A stretch of 64,000 bases of DNA from Jeotgalibacillus salarius (GCF_004405125.1 NZ_SORX01000002.1:310001-374000), one strand, 5' to 3'; positions 41,623-52,175 are shown, counted from the first letter of the stretch. The notes: generated from the letters alone by a model not told the origin. A program made the numbers and translations.

Positions 41623-44600
41623 TCACACTTTTTAAAGCTTTTTCGAGCTCTGTCGCATATTCTTCTGAATTTAGGTTCGTGATAGCTGAATCGATTTGCG
41701 AAGACAATTCTTTTTGCCATCTGTCATACAGAATGGATTGAACTCTCTTCATTTCATTTGTCATCCAGAACGTCAGCTGATTTGAAACTTCTTCAAGCTC
41801 AGTTATTGCTACTTTTTTAAGCTTTTCTTCTAAAGCATGTTGCATCAGTTTTTTCTCATTTTTTTCAAAAAAAGATTTTGTGTTTTTAAAAATGGACTTT
41901 TCGTTACTAAAATCCAATTCATTTAACTGCTCGAATGTATAATTAAACGTTAGCAGATCTGCGGGCGCTATCTCAGTATCAGGTTTAATACCCTCCGGAA
42001 AAACTTTTCTGATCTCATCCCATTTCTGATTCAACTCAGTTTTAAACGACTGGAAAATAAGCTGTTCAAGTCTATAATTTACTACCTTAAACTCCTGTGA
42101 GAAATCAAATGAAAGCATTGTGATCAGTTCATCAACTGCCTGTTTTAATGCGACTTTATTGGATTGTCCGTGAAAACCAGCCGGATTAAACGCCTCTTTA
42201 AAGAAATCAGAAAACCTGTAAAACACTCTCTGGTTTACATAATACAATAACTCTTTTAATTCCTGGCTGGCTTGCGCTTCCACTGCTTGGAGATTAGACG
42301 CTTCAAAATGGCTGTCCAGCTCCTCGGCTAACTGTTCGAGAGCTGCCTTTCTTCTTTCTTTATCCTGTTCATTAGCCCTCGACTGTTCTAGTAAAGCAGT
42401 CATTCGATTAATCGTCTGCTCGTAATAATCAGCCGTATTTTTCTTTACAATCGAATCCAGTTCCTGATCAATAAACGCAGTGAACTCGTCTTCGAATTCC
42501 TGCAGTCCGGAATTCCTTTTTTGCTTTAGAGCATTAAGACTTGATACCCCGAAAATTTTTGGGTGGCTGATGCCAAAGGACTTTAACTGTGTTTTCACGT
42601 AATGAATAACATCGTTTTTTTCATCTTCATTTTCTGCAAGATCAACCGCATTTACAACAAAAAACATTTTGTCATGTTCAAAGCTTTCTTTAACTCTGCC
42701 CATCTGGATCAAAAACTCTCTGTCTGCTCTGGCAAAAGCATGGTTGAAATAAGTGACAAATAATATAGCATCCGAATTTCTTATATAATCGAATGAGACA
42801 TCAGTATGACGCGCATTTACTGAATCGGCTCCCGGGGTATCAACCAGCGTGATCCCCTGTTCGGATACCGACGAACTCGCATATAGATCAATCGCCTCAA
42901 CAAAACATGATTGATGTTCATTTGAGACAAACCCTTGAAATTCTTCATAAGCCACCGATTTTTTGTTTCCTAAATCATTCCTGTAATCAGGCCATCCTTC
43001 AAGAAAAGCACGTATAAAACTCTTTCTTGATTCAGTTAAATCATGATTTTTCTTTAAAACATCAGGTAATTTTTCATTCATTTCACTTAATGTTTGAATG
43101 TTTTTCAATTGAGATGCTTCCTGAAGATCCATAAGCAGTTCTGATTCTTGTTTGAAGTGTACGATTACTGTCTGATCCGGATTCTCTGTATCAGGTGGAA
43201 AAATTCTGTTGATTGAAGCAGTAGTCGGATTTGGAGATACAGGCAAAACCTTATGACCAAGCAACGCATTTGCGAAACTGGATTTACCTGCGCTGAAAGC
43301 TCCGAACAATGCAACGGTATATTTTTTGTTTTTTAAGCGTTCTGACTGTTCAAAAAGTATGTTAGATTGTTGTTCAAACCCTTTAATATTACTTATTTCG
43401 TGTGCTAACTGTTGGCTGTTCTGGAATAGCTGAATCTCATCAATATCTGATGAATTTAAATGATAGGATGTTTCAGGTGCTGCATTTTCTTGATCTGTCT
43501 CTGTTAATACGCCGTCAAGGCGGGAAATTGTTTCAAAAGATTTCTCTTCCTCACTCCAATTTCCCACCCACTTATCCTCTAAATCCTGATCAGGCTTTAT
43601 CTCTTCCAGTTCATGTAATTGTTTTTCCAAACGTTCCAACTGTTTGAGCACATTCACTTTTTTCATAATAGCATCATGTTCTGCAGATCTTCTCACTGTA
43701 TTTTCTTCAATCACATCATCGAGCGTTTGAATCATTTCATTTTTAATATGAAGCATTTGCGATTTTATTTCTCTTCTAACATCCTCGGCTAACGATTCAC
43801 AGTAATTTAATAGCGCTTCTCCTGTAAAGCCAGCTCCACTTTTTACATTTCTGCGTATGAATGAAACTGGGTCATCTACAGAAATTTTTTCAATTATTCC
43901 GCTCCAGTCTGAACGGTCAGTTCCAGCATTTTCTAAAAATCTGTAAATAAGTGATTTACTATGCCAGATTAGTTGCTCATCAATGACAACTATAAGACTC
44001 TTTTTAAAATCATTTTCTCTGTTTTCTCTTTCCTGCTGCGTCTTTTTGCCTGAAAATAATAGCCCTTTTTTAAAGTCTTTCTGCATCGCTTCAAGATAAT
44101 ATTCAGCTTTTGTACGCACTTCTGAAGGCATTAAATAGCTGGCCTTAAGCATTTTATTCATTTCATTATCAAAGGATTCAGACCATTCATTCAGAGAATA
44201 AACATCCTGTTCACTTATACTCTCAGCCTGATGATACAAAGATTCCTTATTTTCAACATCTTTTTCATCAATGATTGTAGAGTACGCATCAGTTATATCT
44301 TCCAGTTCATCCTCCAGATAGGAACGCATTTCTGATGTAAGTACATCCAAAGAGCTTGATACAGAGTCAACTAAAAGTTTCTTTTTGTTACGTGTCATCT
44401 GTGAAATTTCATCTTTTAGTTGTTGACTTTGATTTTCGCCATGATCAGGATATTTGAGTGACGTATAAAAGAATTTTTCAGGTGAAGCTCCCCATTGATA
44501 GAAGGCTTTTTCTACAGAATTCTTGAATGTACTGAGAGTAAGTTCTTCATCCCGGTGTTTATCAATCTGGTTAATGACTGCATATATTTTTCGATTATGC

Positions 44601-45181
44601 TGAGACATATTTTTTATGTATTCAAAATTCATTTCTGATTGTACATGATTATAATCCATGACATAAAACAGCAGATCGGCAAGGTGGACTGCTGATTCAG
44701 TAGACCTTTTGTGAGCATCATCAACAGAATCTATACCTGGTGTGTCCAGCAATGTTACACCTTCAGGCATAGACTCTGAATTTTTCCAAATATCAATCCT
44801 TTTAATTTTTAATCCTTCTTTACCCAGTTTGATTATTGCTTTTTCATCCAGAGGAGGTTCAAGTTCATAGATTTGATCGTCAGCCAATGTAACTCTGACC
44901 GGCTTTTCATCACCAGCATGCAGTGCAACAAGGTTAGCACTGGTTGGAATCGGGCTTGACGGCAATATAACTTCTCCTGTTAAGTGATTGATCATGGCAG
45001 ACTTACCTGCAGAAAAATGACCGCAAAATGCAATCACGATTTCTTCACGGTACAGTTTTTCAGCAAGCTTAAGTATCTTATCAGCTCTTTCCTGATCTCC
45101 TATATCTATCGCTTTTCTATAAAACCCTGTTAATTCCGACATCAATTCAGTTTTATGTAAAATGAAATCCGGTGTGTTCAA
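41606..45181 (-). CDS. dynA: Double dynamin-like GTPase DynA
   Basis: A 1191-residue fusion of two bacterial dynamin units. The first has P-loop GHFSAGKSAMIN (about residue 54), switch LLDTPGIDSVDDA and NQIDKH; the second P-loop is GAFSAGKSSFAN (about 638), with LVDTPGADSVNAR and NAVDLA. Long helical stalk segments follow each. B. subtilis DynA (YpbR) tethers and fuses membranes and protects against membrane damage and phage lysis. TTG start with AGGGGAC 7 bases upstream. Confidence 0.94.
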   Translation of the reverse strand: MNTPDFILHKTELMSELTGFYRKAIDIGDQERADKILKLAEKLYREEIVIAFCGHFSAGKSAMINHLTGEVILPSSPIPTSANLVALHAGDEKPVRVTLADDQIYELEPPLDEKAIIKLGKEGLKIKRIDIWKNSESMPEGVTLLDTPGIDSVDDAHKRSTESAVHLADLLFYVMDYNHVQSEMNFEYIKNMSQHNRKIYAVINQIDKHRDEELTLSTFKNSVEKAFYQWGASPEKFFYTSLKYPDHGENQSQQLKDEISQMTRNKKKLLVDSVSSSLDVLTSEMRSYLEDELEDITDAYSTIIDEKDVENKESLYHQAESISEQDVYSLNEWSESFDNEMNKMLKASYLMPSEVRTKAEYYLEAMQKDFKKGLLFSGKKTQQERENRENDFKKSLIVVIDEQLIWHSKSLIYRFLENAGTDRSDWSGIIEKISVDDPVSFIRRNVKSGAGFTGEALLNYCESLAEDVRREIKSQMLHIKNEMIQTLDDVIEENTVRRSAEHDAIMKKVNVLKQLERLEKQLHELEEIKPDQDLEDKWVGNWSEEEKSFETISRLDGVLTETDQENAAPETSYHLNSSDIDEIQLFQNSQQLAHEISNIKGFEQQSNILFEQSERLKNKKYTVALFGAFSAGKSSFANALLGHKVLPVSPNPTTASINRIFPPDTENPDQTVIVHFKQESELLMDLQEASQLKNIQTLSEMNEKLPDVLKKNHDLTESRKSFIRAFLEGWPDYRNDLGNKKSVAYEEFQGFVSNEHQSCFVEAIDLYASSSVSEQGITLVDTPGADSVNARHTDVSFDYIRNSDAILFVTYFNHAFARADREFLIQMGRVKESFEHDKMFFVVNAVDLAENEDEKNDVIHYVKTQLKSFGISHPKIFGVSSLNALKQKRNSGLQEFEDEFTAFIDQELDSIVKKNTADYYEQTINRMTALLEQSRANEQDKERRKAALEQLAEELDSHFEASNLQAVEAQASQELKELLYYVNQRVFYRFSDFFKEAFNPAGFHGQSNKVALKQAVDELITMLSFDFSQEFKVVNYRLEQLIFQSFKTELNQKWDEIRKVFPEGIKPDTEIAPADLLTFNYTFEQLNELDFSNEKSIFKNTKSFFEKNEKKLMQHALEEKLKKVAITELEEVSNQLTFWMTNEMKRVQSILYDRWQKELSSQIDSAITNLNSEEYATELEKALKSVNAYAS

Positions 45182-45440
45182 CTAAACCGTCCCCTTTTAT
45201 TCTTTACTGCGTTACGTATGTTACAGGTTTATGCTTCGGGGTTTCACAGCACGGGCTCCAAACCTTCAGCTACAAATCATTAAATAAACCTTTCAACTAT
45301 ATTCTCTACTCTATATTGTATCGAATAATTGGCTGCCTCCATAATAAATTTTAATATTTGTATAAAGAATTTTTGAAATTCTCCTATCATAAGCATAAAG
45401 TAATGGTATAATAGATCTATTATGAATGTTGGAGGTCACA
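45182..45440. other. Intergenic gap dynA / cheX-like gene
   Basis: About 260 bases between divergent genes. AT-rich, presumably carrying both promoters; I see no further gene or stable RNA. Confidence 0.5.
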
Positions 45441-45893
45441 ATGAGTACTTCAAAGGTAGTAACTGAACTGTTAAATGGGATGGTACATTCTATACGCAAG
45501 GTGATGCCGGTGCATATAGAACACAGCAACCCATCAGTATTAACGAAACCATATGAACAGGAACAAATCGCTGTATTAATAGGGATGACAGGACAACTTA
45601 AAGGAAATATCCTAATAGATGGGGAAAAGCAGCATTTCAGCAGTCTGGGTAATACGATGTATGGAATGTATCTTGAAGATGATATGCTGATCTCTTTTAT
45701 CGGGGAAATTGGCAATATGATTGCCGGTAACCTGACAACTTATATATCTTCAGAAGGAGTTGAGATGGATATTACACCACCCTCTGTTATGTCAGGATCT
45801 ACGACGCTTCATAACTATGCCCAGGCCATCCACCTTCCTTTTAAAGCAGAAGGCGTTGGGAATTTTTCAATCCTGGTATCTATTCAACAGTAA
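45441..45893 (+). CDS. CheX-like chemotaxis phosphatase-fold protein
   Basis: A 150-residue protein of the CheC/CheX/FliY fold. The signature helix is SFIGEIGNMIAGNLTTYIS, with the E-x-x-N pair that in CheX acts on phosphorylated CheY. Only one such helix is seen, as in CheX. No other chemotaxis gene is nearby, so it is an orphan. ATG 45441 has GGAGGTC upstream; ATG 45426 overlaps that site. Confidence 0.82.
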   Translation: MSTSKVVTELLNGMVHSIRKVMPVHIEHSNPSVLTKPYEQEQIAVLIGMTGQLKGNILIDGEKQHFSSLGNTMYGMYLEDDMLISFIGEIGNMIAGNLTTYISSEGVEMDITPPSVMSGSTTLHNYAQAIHLPFKAEGVGNFSILVSIQQ

Positions 45894-45929
45894 AAAACAG
45901 AATTCTTTTGATAGAATTCTGTTTTTTAC
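45890..45929 (+). terminator. Terminator after the CheX-like gene
   Basis: A stem of AACAGAATTCT with AGAATTCTGTT around a short loop, followed by T6. Confidence 0.9.
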
Positions 45930-46092
45930 TATGGTTAAAACCAATCTTTCTTACCGAACCATTTCTTATCACTCTCATAAGTCTTCGAAATGATCCGGCA
46001 AATTTTTAATAATATGCTATATTCTTAAGCAAATCTTAAAGAATAAAAACTGCCTTCGCACATGAACCGATTTCGAACGTTTCCCCTACTCT

Positions 46093-46863
46093 TTAAAACC
46101 CATTAATCGTCATGCCTCCATCAACGAAGAGTGTCTGACCTGTCACATAACTGCCGGCTTCAGAAGATAAGAATAACGCCGGTCCAATTAACTCCTCTAC
46201 CTGTCCTACTCTTTTTAATGGGGTTACCGCAAGAATGTCATTTAAATAGTTTTCATCTTCAAGTAAATGCTTCGTTAAAGGTGTTTCAAAGTACCAGGGG
46301 CCAATTGAATTCACTCTTACACCACTGCTTCCCCATTCATAAGCGAGTACTTTTGTCATTTGTATCATCGCAGCTTTAGATGCAGCGTAAACGACTCCTG
46401 TTTTCAAGGCGACATGACCTGCAACAGATGACACTGATAAGATACTGCCCCCATTATTTTCCTGCATACGGGTCCCGACAGCCTGTGACATCATAAAAGC
46501 TGACTTCACATTTGTATCCATTATTCTTACCCATTCATCTTCAGTTACATCACTTGCTTTAGAACGTATATTCATACCAGCATTATTGATTAATATATCG
46601 ATTTGATGATACGTCTGATAAATTTCGGCCACAACCTGCTTAATTTCTTCAGTACTTGTGACATCCATCGGAAAGACAGCTGCACTGCCTCCACGGCTTT
46701 CAATTTCTGCTTTAACCTGTTCAAGTTCAGATTTTGTCCGGGAGCACAGAATGACTTCTGCGCCCGCTTCAGAGAAACCAAGTGCCAATGCACGGCCGAT
46801 TCCTCTTCCGGCTCCGGTTATAATTGCTTTTTTACCATCCAGTCTGAATGATGGGAGTAACAT
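46093..46863 (-). CDS. SDR-family oxidoreductase
   Basis: A 256-residue classical short-chain dehydrogenase: TGAGRGIGRALALGF cofactor loop, NNAGMN, catalytic Ser in LSVSSVAGH, Tyr and Lys in VYAASKAAM, and YVTGQTLFVDGGM at the end. It is closest in pattern to gluconate 5-dehydrogenase or 3-oxoacyl-ACP reductase relatives; the substrate is not predictable. GGAGGG precedes the ATG. 11 bases separate it from ypwA, so the two are probably co-transcribed. Confidence 0.85.
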   Translation of the reverse strand: MLLPSFRLDGKKAIITGAGRGIGRALALGFSEAGAEVILCSRTKSELEQVKAEIESRGGSAAVFPMDVTSTEEIKQVVAEIYQTYHQIDILINNAGMNIRSKASDVTEDEWVRIMDTNVKSAFMMSQAVGTRMQENNGGSILSVSSVAGHVALKTGVVYAASKAAMIQMTKVLAYEWGSSGVRVNSIGPWYFETPLTKHLLEDENYLNDILAVTPLKRVGQVEELIGPALFLSSEAGSYVTGQTLFVDGGMTINGF

Positions 46864-46874
46864 GGGTACCCTCC

Positions 46875-48392
46875 TTATTTAGCACGCTCCAGTTGATAAA
46901 GTGCTGAGTATTTGTCTTCTAAATACTTAATCAGATGTTCAGCATTTAAACCCTCGCCTGTAGCTTCTTTTAAAATTTCAAGCGGTTTTTTTGTCTTACC
47001 GAAACGGTGTACTTTTTCAGTCATCCAATTTTTGATTGGTGCAATATCCCCATTTGCAATGTATTCATCAAACTGTGGAAGATCTTTCAACATAGCTTGT
47101 TTAAATTGCGCAGCATACATATACCCCAGTGCATACGATGGGAAGTAGCCAAATGAGCCTCCCGACCAATGTACATCCTGAAGAATACCTTCAGCATCAT
47201 TTGAAGGGACAACACCCAAATACTCTTTATATTTTTTGTTCCATACTTCCGGTAATTCACTTACCTCGAATTCATTATTGAAAAGTCCTTTTTCAATTTC
47301 ATATCTGATCATTATATGCAGAGCATAGGTCAGTTCATCAGCATCTACTCTGATGAGTGAAGGTTTTGATTCGTTAATCCCGGCGATGAAATCTTCAACT
47401 GAAACATCGCTGAATTGTTCAGGAGAATACTCTTTTAAAGCAGGCAGATGTCGACGCCAAAATTCCGGGTGCCGTCCCACGAAATTTTCCATAAATAATG
47501 ATTGTGATTCATGTATACCCATTGATGTACCGCCACTCAATGGAGTGCCTGTTAACGCCGGATCAATATTTTGTTCGTACAATGCATGTCCGCATTCGTG
47601 AATCGTACCAAACACAGCACCTCTGAAATCATTTTCATCGTAGCGTGTCGTAATTCTTACATCCCCTGTATTTAATCCGGTTGCAAACGGATGTACAGTT
47701 TCATCCAGTCTTCCGGCATCAAAATCGTATCCGAGTTCTTTTAAAACATGCACACTGAATTCCCGCTGTGAAGCTTTAGGAAAATGCTTATATACGAAAC
47801 CTGTGTCCGGTTTAACCGTTGACTTTTCAATTCCTTTAACAAGCGGCACAATGGCTTCCCGTACACTTCCGAAAACCTGGTCCAGGTCTTTTACTGTTAC
47901 GCCTGGCTCAAACATATCCAGCAGTGTATTATAAGGATTTCCTTCATACCCCCAATAGCCTACGAATCGCTTAGTCGTCTCAACCAATTCTTTTAAATAT
48001 GGTTCAAACAGTGAAAAATCAGATTTCTCTCGTGCTTCTTCCCATACACTCTCTGATTTTGATTTCAGAATGACATATTTTTTGAATTCATCCTCAGGTA
48101 TTTTGCGATTTCGGTCAAACTCTTTTTGACACTCCTCAAGCATTTTTACAGTCAGTTCATCAAGTTCACTCTTATTTGCGTTGAGTTCGTTTATGTATTC
48201 CGCCATTTTATCTGATGTTGACAAATTAAATACTTCAGATGAAAGTATTCCAATTACTTCCGAACGATTTTCAATGGCCTTTTTTGGTGCGCCGGTTCTT
48301 AAATCCCAAAAAATCAATCCTAATGCTTCCTGGTATGCGGAAATTTTATTAAGGTGTGATTTAAAGTCTTGTTTTACTGTTTCTAATGTCAA
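46875..48392 (-). CDS. ypwA: Metallocarboxypeptidase M32 (YpwA)
   Basis: A 505-residue thermostable carboxypeptidase Taq family enzyme. The zinc motif is TIHECGHALYEQ (HExxH form H-E-C-G-H), with the third ligand Glu in GIHESQSLFMENFVGR. DVRITTRYDENDF and WSGGSFGYFPSYALG are family blocks. It removes C-terminal residues with broad specificity in the cytoplasm. TTG 48392 has GGAGGG 6 bases upstream; the frame extends to 48410 through the ribosome site. Confidence 0.93.
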   Translation of the reverse strand: MTLETVKQDFKSHLNKISAYQEALGLIFWDLRTGAPKKAIENRSEVIGILSSEVFNLSTSDKMAEYINELNANKSELDELTVKMLEECQKEFDRNRKIPEDEFKKYVILKSKSESVWEEAREKSDFSLFEPYLKELVETTKRFVGYWGYEGNPYNTLLDMFEPGVTVKDLDQVFGSVREAIVPLVKGIEKSTVKPDTGFVYKHFPKASQREFSVHVLKELGYDFDAGRLDETVHPFATGLNTGDVRITTRYDENDFRGAVFGTIHECGHALYEQNIDPALTGTPLSGGTSMGIHESQSLFMENFVGRHPEFWRRHLPALKEYSPEQFSDVSVEDFIAGINESKPSLIRVDADELTYALHIMIRYEIEKGLFNNEFEVSELPEVWNKKYKEYLGVVPSNDAEGILQDVHWSGGSFGYFPSYALGYMYAAQFKQAMLKDLPQFDEYIANGDIAPIKNWMTEKVHRFGKTKKPLEILKEATGEGLNAEHLIKYLEDKYSALYQLERAK

Positions 48393-48482
48393 GCTAATCC
48401 CTCCAGTCAATGATCAATACTCATTTTATCATATTTTTCTGAAAAAATAATGTATTTGTTTCGGAAATTGAAATAAATGACC

Positions 48483-48522
48483 AAAAAAAAATTCGTATTC
48501 TCTATGTTAAGAATACGAATTT
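48483..48522 (-). terminator. Terminator after ypvA
   Basis: AAATTCGTATTCT pairs with AGAATACGAATTT, then eight T residues on the minus strand. Confidence 0.92.
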
Positions 48523-48535
48523 AATCATACTTGCT

Positions 48536-50446
48536 TTATTTAATTACCGTTGGTTCTACCGGGAGTATTTTTTTAATTTCAGGAATCCATTTTTCTTCTT
48601 CCTGTGAAATAAATATGGTGATATTTCCACGATCATCTGAAGAGCGGATTAACCTGCCTGCTCCCTGCTGCAGCCTGAGCAGCATATAAGGCAAATCCAC
48701 TTCATTCATAGGATCCGCTGAATGATTTCTCTTTGCTTCAAACACCGGGTCATCCGGCGGAAATGGAAGCGATTCGATGATGACATTGTTCAAGCTTAAA
48801 CCCGGTACATCTAAACCTTCCCAAAGATTAATTGATGAAAGAACGGATGCAGTATCTTCCTGAAATTTTTCAACAAGAGAACTGATTTCTTCGTCACCTT
48901 CATAGAGCACCTGTTTATTTTCAATCAGATTTGTATATCTGAAAATATCTTTGTTCTCATGGTTGTTAAATAAAATGAGAGAACCACCATCATTATGATT
49001 GACAATATCAGATATCGCCGCTGCTTTCTCATGATCATCCATTACTTTAATCTGTATTGTCATTACGTCGTCATATTCGTACGGTGATGCTACCGTAAAG
49101 GAAGAATAATCATCCACTCCGAGACTATCAGCCAAGTATGAGAAATCTTCGTTGACTGAAAGCGTTGCTGAAGAAAAAATAAAAGGAAGTTTCTTAGAAA
49201 ATACTTCTTCTCTTAATATTTCCTCAACCATACGTGGCATGATGACCAGTCTTTCGTCGTCAAAGTTCTCTTCAAGCCAAATAATCGCATTATCATCTTC
49301 TACAAGAAGCTTTAACGAAAACAGAACAGTTTCGAGATATTCTTCCGAAATTTTTAAATCGTATTCATCGATTACATACATTTCAGATTCAAAGACCAGC
49401 TCTTCAAGCAGTTGATCAATTGCCTGTTTCAATTTAGCAGAAGCATCAATCAGCTCTTTGGATTTATTTATTTTCATTCGTTCAGAACTCCGGTCTGCAC
49501 TCCGGCTGATTAATGAAAACCAGTCATCGTGCATTTCCAGGATTGTATCAATAAGCAGTAAAGTTTTTTCTCTTACATCATTCCCGGAGAGTTTAGAAAT
49601 GATCTTTTCCATCGACTGAAGTGATGTTTTATACGTCAATGCTTTCTGTGCTGCATATTCAAGCAGGTGACCTTCATCAAATATAACTGAACTTGCTTCA
49701 GGCAACAGTGGAAGCTGACCTTCCCGGACTCTGGAGTCTTTGGTCCATATATGCTCCATATAAAAATCATGTGAGCAAACAATTAAATCTCCTGCCTGCC
49801 TGTAGTATTCTCTGTGTAGTGTCTGACCACAGCGATGTCTTACATCACAGCTTAGACAATCCTGCAGGGAGTCATAATTAACAGCCTGCCATTGCTCATC
49901 GTCCAAATAAGGGTACTCTTTCCGATCTCCGTAAGGGTAGAAAGAAGACATAGACCCTGCTCCGAAAACAAATTCAGGGAGCTGGAGATAAATATCTTCA
50001 ATTGCTTCATCTTCAGTCCGTTTGTCTGCTTCATCAAGTTTTTTCAAGCATAAGTACTGCTCTCTTGATTTAGCAAGTCTTACATCAATCTCCATGTCAA
50101 GCAGTTGTTCAATTTTCTTTATATCTCCTGTGGGCTTTACTAATTGTTCAATCAGCGTTTCATCTGCACATGCAATGATGGCAGGTTTTCCTGTGTATCT
50201 TGCATAAGCTACTGCGTAGAGCAGGTATGCAATTGTTTTACCAGTACCCACGCCAGCTTCGGCAAATATAACAGATTTGTTTTTATATGCCTGTTCAAGC
50301 TGAAACGCCATAAAAATCTGTTCATCACGCAATTCGAGCCCATTTTCAGGCAGGATGTCGTAAAAAACGTCTCCAATCCAGTCGCCTAGTGCTTCATAAA
50401 ATGACTGATCACTCGTTATAGGGAACGGAAGACTTTTCGTATTCAT
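48536..50446 (-). CDS. ypvA: DinG/XPD-type helicase YpvA
   Basis: A 636-residue superfamily 2 DNA helicase. Walker A is AGVGTGKTIAYLL, Walker B the DEGH box in VIFDEGHLLEYAA, and motif VI LRLQQGAGRLIRS. Four cysteines (YLCLKK and DCLSCDVRHRCGQ) between motifs I and II would hold an Fe-S cluster. Likely roles are unwinding of R-loops, G4 or repair intermediates. No N-terminal exonuclease domain, unlike B. subtilis DinG. Its 5' end is 12 bases from the ypsC stop. Confidence 0.9.
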   Translation of the reverse strand: MNTKSLPFPITSDQSFYEALGDWIGDVFYDILPENGLELRDEQIFMAFQLEQAYKNKSVIFAEAGVGTGKTIAYLLYAVAYARYTGKPAIIACADETLIEQLVKPTGDIKKIEQLLDMEIDVRLAKSREQYLCLKKLDEADKRTEDEAIEDIYLQLPEFVFGAGSMSSFYPYGDRKEYPYLDDEQWQAVNYDSLQDCLSCDVRHRCGQTLHREYYRQAGDLIVCSHDFYMEHIWTKDSRVREGQLPLLPEASSVIFDEGHLLEYAAQKALTYKTSLQSMEKIISKLSGNDVREKTLLLIDTILEMHDDWFSLISRSADRSSERMKINKSKELIDASAKLKQAIDQLLEELVFESEMYVIDEYDLKISEEYLETVLFSLKLLVEDDNAIIWLEENFDDERLVIMPRMVEEILREEVFSKKLPFIFSSATLSVNEDFSYLADSLGVDDYSSFTVASPYEYDDVMTIQIKVMDDHEKAAAISDIVNHNDGGSLILFNNHENKDIFRYTNLIENKQVLYEGDEEISSLVEKFQEDTASVLSSINLWEGLDVPGLSLNNVIIESLPFPPDDPVFEAKRNHSADPMNEVDLPYMLLRLQQGAGRLIRSSDDRGNITIFISQEEEKWIPEIKKILPVEPTVIK

Positions 50447-50458
50447 TCAATCATTCCT

Positions 50459-51601
50459 TTAATCATTTTTACGCTTTGGCCGCTGACCAAAATACTGATA
50501 ATAGTCAGTGCGGATAAATCCGTTAAAGAGTTTGCGTTTCTTAGTTGCTTTCTTTCCGTACAGATCTTCAAATTCCGGATGAGAGGTAATAATATACTTA
50601 GACCATGTTGGGTACTGCTCAAAAACCTGCCCCATATCACGATACATTTCTTCTACTTCTTCCTCTTCACCAATCCGTTCCCCATATGGAGGATTTCCAA
50701 TAATGACGCCTGAATCTGAAGAAGCTGAAAAATCTTTTACCTGCATTTGCTTGAATTGAATCAAATCACCAAGGCCTGCTTCGATTGCATTTTCTTTCGC
50801 AATTTCAATCAGTTTATGATCTACATCAGTACCGTAAATTTCCAGATGCTGATCATAGTTCGCCGATTCTTCAGCATCTACTCTTACTTTTTCCCACAAC
50901 GATGCAGGAATGATCGGCCATTCTTCCGAAATAAATTCACGGTTGAAACCGGGAGCAATATTTTGTCCAATTAAAGCTGCTTCAATTGGAATCGTTCCAG
51001 AACCACAGAATGGATCATGAAAAGGTCTGTCAGGACGCCAGTTGGTTAATTTAATTAACGCTGCAGCCATTGTTTCTTTAAGTGGCGCTTCACCCTGACC
51101 AGTACGGTACCCTCTTTTATGGAGTCCAGCACCGCTTGTATCCACAGTTAACGTTACTTTATCATTTCTGATCGCAACCTCGATTTTATACGTCGGTCCG
51201 GTTTCGTCAAGAAAGCTCATTCTTTTATATGCAGCTTTCATTCTTTCAACAATCGCTTTTTTAACAATTGATTGACAGTCAGGTACACTGTAAAGCTTTG
51301 ATTTCACCGATTTACCAGATACCGGAAAAGCAGCATCCACAGGCATCAAAGTCTCCCAGGGAATAGATTTAGTCCCTTCGAACAGCTGATCGAATGTGTA
51401 GGCATTAAATTCACCCATCACGATTTTCACACGGTCAGCGGTCCGCAGCCACATGTTTGCCCGTACGATGGCAAGTTCATCACCTTCAAAGAAAATCTTT
51501 CCGTTTTCGACTGTTGTTTCATAGCCGAGATCTTTCACTTCTCTCGCAACGATGGACTCAAGTCCCATTGCTGCTGTAGCAATAAGTTTATAAGTAGCCA
51601 T
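50459..51601 (-). CDS. ypsC: 23S rRNA methyltransferase RlmL-like (YpsC)
   Basis: A 380-residue protein with an N-terminal THUMP domain (about 45-165) and a C-terminal N6/N2 methyltransferase: HDPFCGSGTIPIEAALIG for SAM and the catalytic GNPPYGERIG (NPPY). It corresponds to the N2-guanine part of E. coli RlmL. GAGGTG precedes the ATG. Adjacent to rnpB, as in B. subtilis. Confidence 0.92.
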   Translation of the reverse strand: MATYKLIATAAMGLESIVAREVKDLGYETTVENGKIFFEGDELAIVRANMWLRTADRVKIVMGEFNAYTFDQLFEGTKSIPWETLMPVDAAFPVSGKSVKSKLYSVPDCQSIVKKAIVERMKAAYKRMSFLDETGPTYKIEVAIRNDKVTLTVDTSGAGLHKRGYRTGQGEAPLKETMAAALIKLTNWRPDRPFHDPFCGSGTIPIEAALIGQNIAPGFNREFISEEWPIIPASLWEKVRVDAEESANYDQHLEIYGTDVDHKLIEIAKENAIEAGLGDLIQFKQMQVKDFSASSDSGVIIGNPPYGERIGEEEEVEEMYRDMGQVFEQYPTWSKYIITSHPEFEDLYGKKATKKRKLFNGFIRTDYYQYFGQRPKRKND

Positions 51602-51665
51602 GGTTTCACCTCATACAGTTTATTTATTATCATTTCGCTCTATTGTTCATTTAATCCTGCTCGAA

Positions 51666-51704
51666 AGAAAAAAGGCAGACCTCCTGTTTATGGTCATGCC
51701 TTTT
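51666..51704 (-). terminator. Terminator after rnpB
   Basis: AAAAGGCAGACC pairs with GGTCATGCCTTTT with one mismatch; T run on the minus strand. Confidence 0.85.
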
Positions 51705-51724
51705 GTATCTCTTTATAAAATTGG

Positions 51725-52127
51725 TCAACCAGCTAATGGTCTGTAAGCCATGTTTTGTTCAAGCGTACTGCAAGCGCCTGTTAAGCTCGTACGACAAGCG
51801 GCAATCATCTATCTGCCGGCAAAATGCCGACCTTCCCCTTCGTTCATTTCCTCCGGGAAAGTGCCTCTACCATTGTTTGAGTTTCTCACTCGCGGGGTTT
51901 ACCTCGTTCCACTTCTGTCATTTCTGACAGAACTTCGTCACTGTGGCACTTTCAAGAGATGCATACCATATCAAGAGACTTAGGTATCCTCTCTGCCGTC
52001 AGTCTGATCACTCAGACTGCCTTCGCTTATTTTTTCGCGAAGCACGAACACTACGGGCATCTCAGCTCCGTGCGAGCATGGACTTTCCTCTGCGTAAAGC
52101 AGCAATTGCCCGACCAATTAACCGGTT
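51725..52127 (-). ncRNA. rnpB: RNase P RNA, Bacillus type B
   Basis: Catalytic RNA that matures tRNA 5' ends. On the minus strand I read AGAGGAAAGTCCATGCTCGC (CR-I), AAGTGGAACGAGGTAAACCC and GCGAGTGAGAAACTC (P5/P7 and CR-II/III region), then GGCTTACAGA (CR-V) near the 3' end. The 5' segment AACCGGTTAATTGGTC can pair with GACCATTAGCTGGTT at the 3' end as P1. Exact ends are approximate. The location between ypsC and gpsB is the conserved one. Confidence 0.95.
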
Positions 52128-52175
52128 TCGCCAAGTTCAAATTATACAGTGAAACAGGCCGATTAGCAAGCAGCT

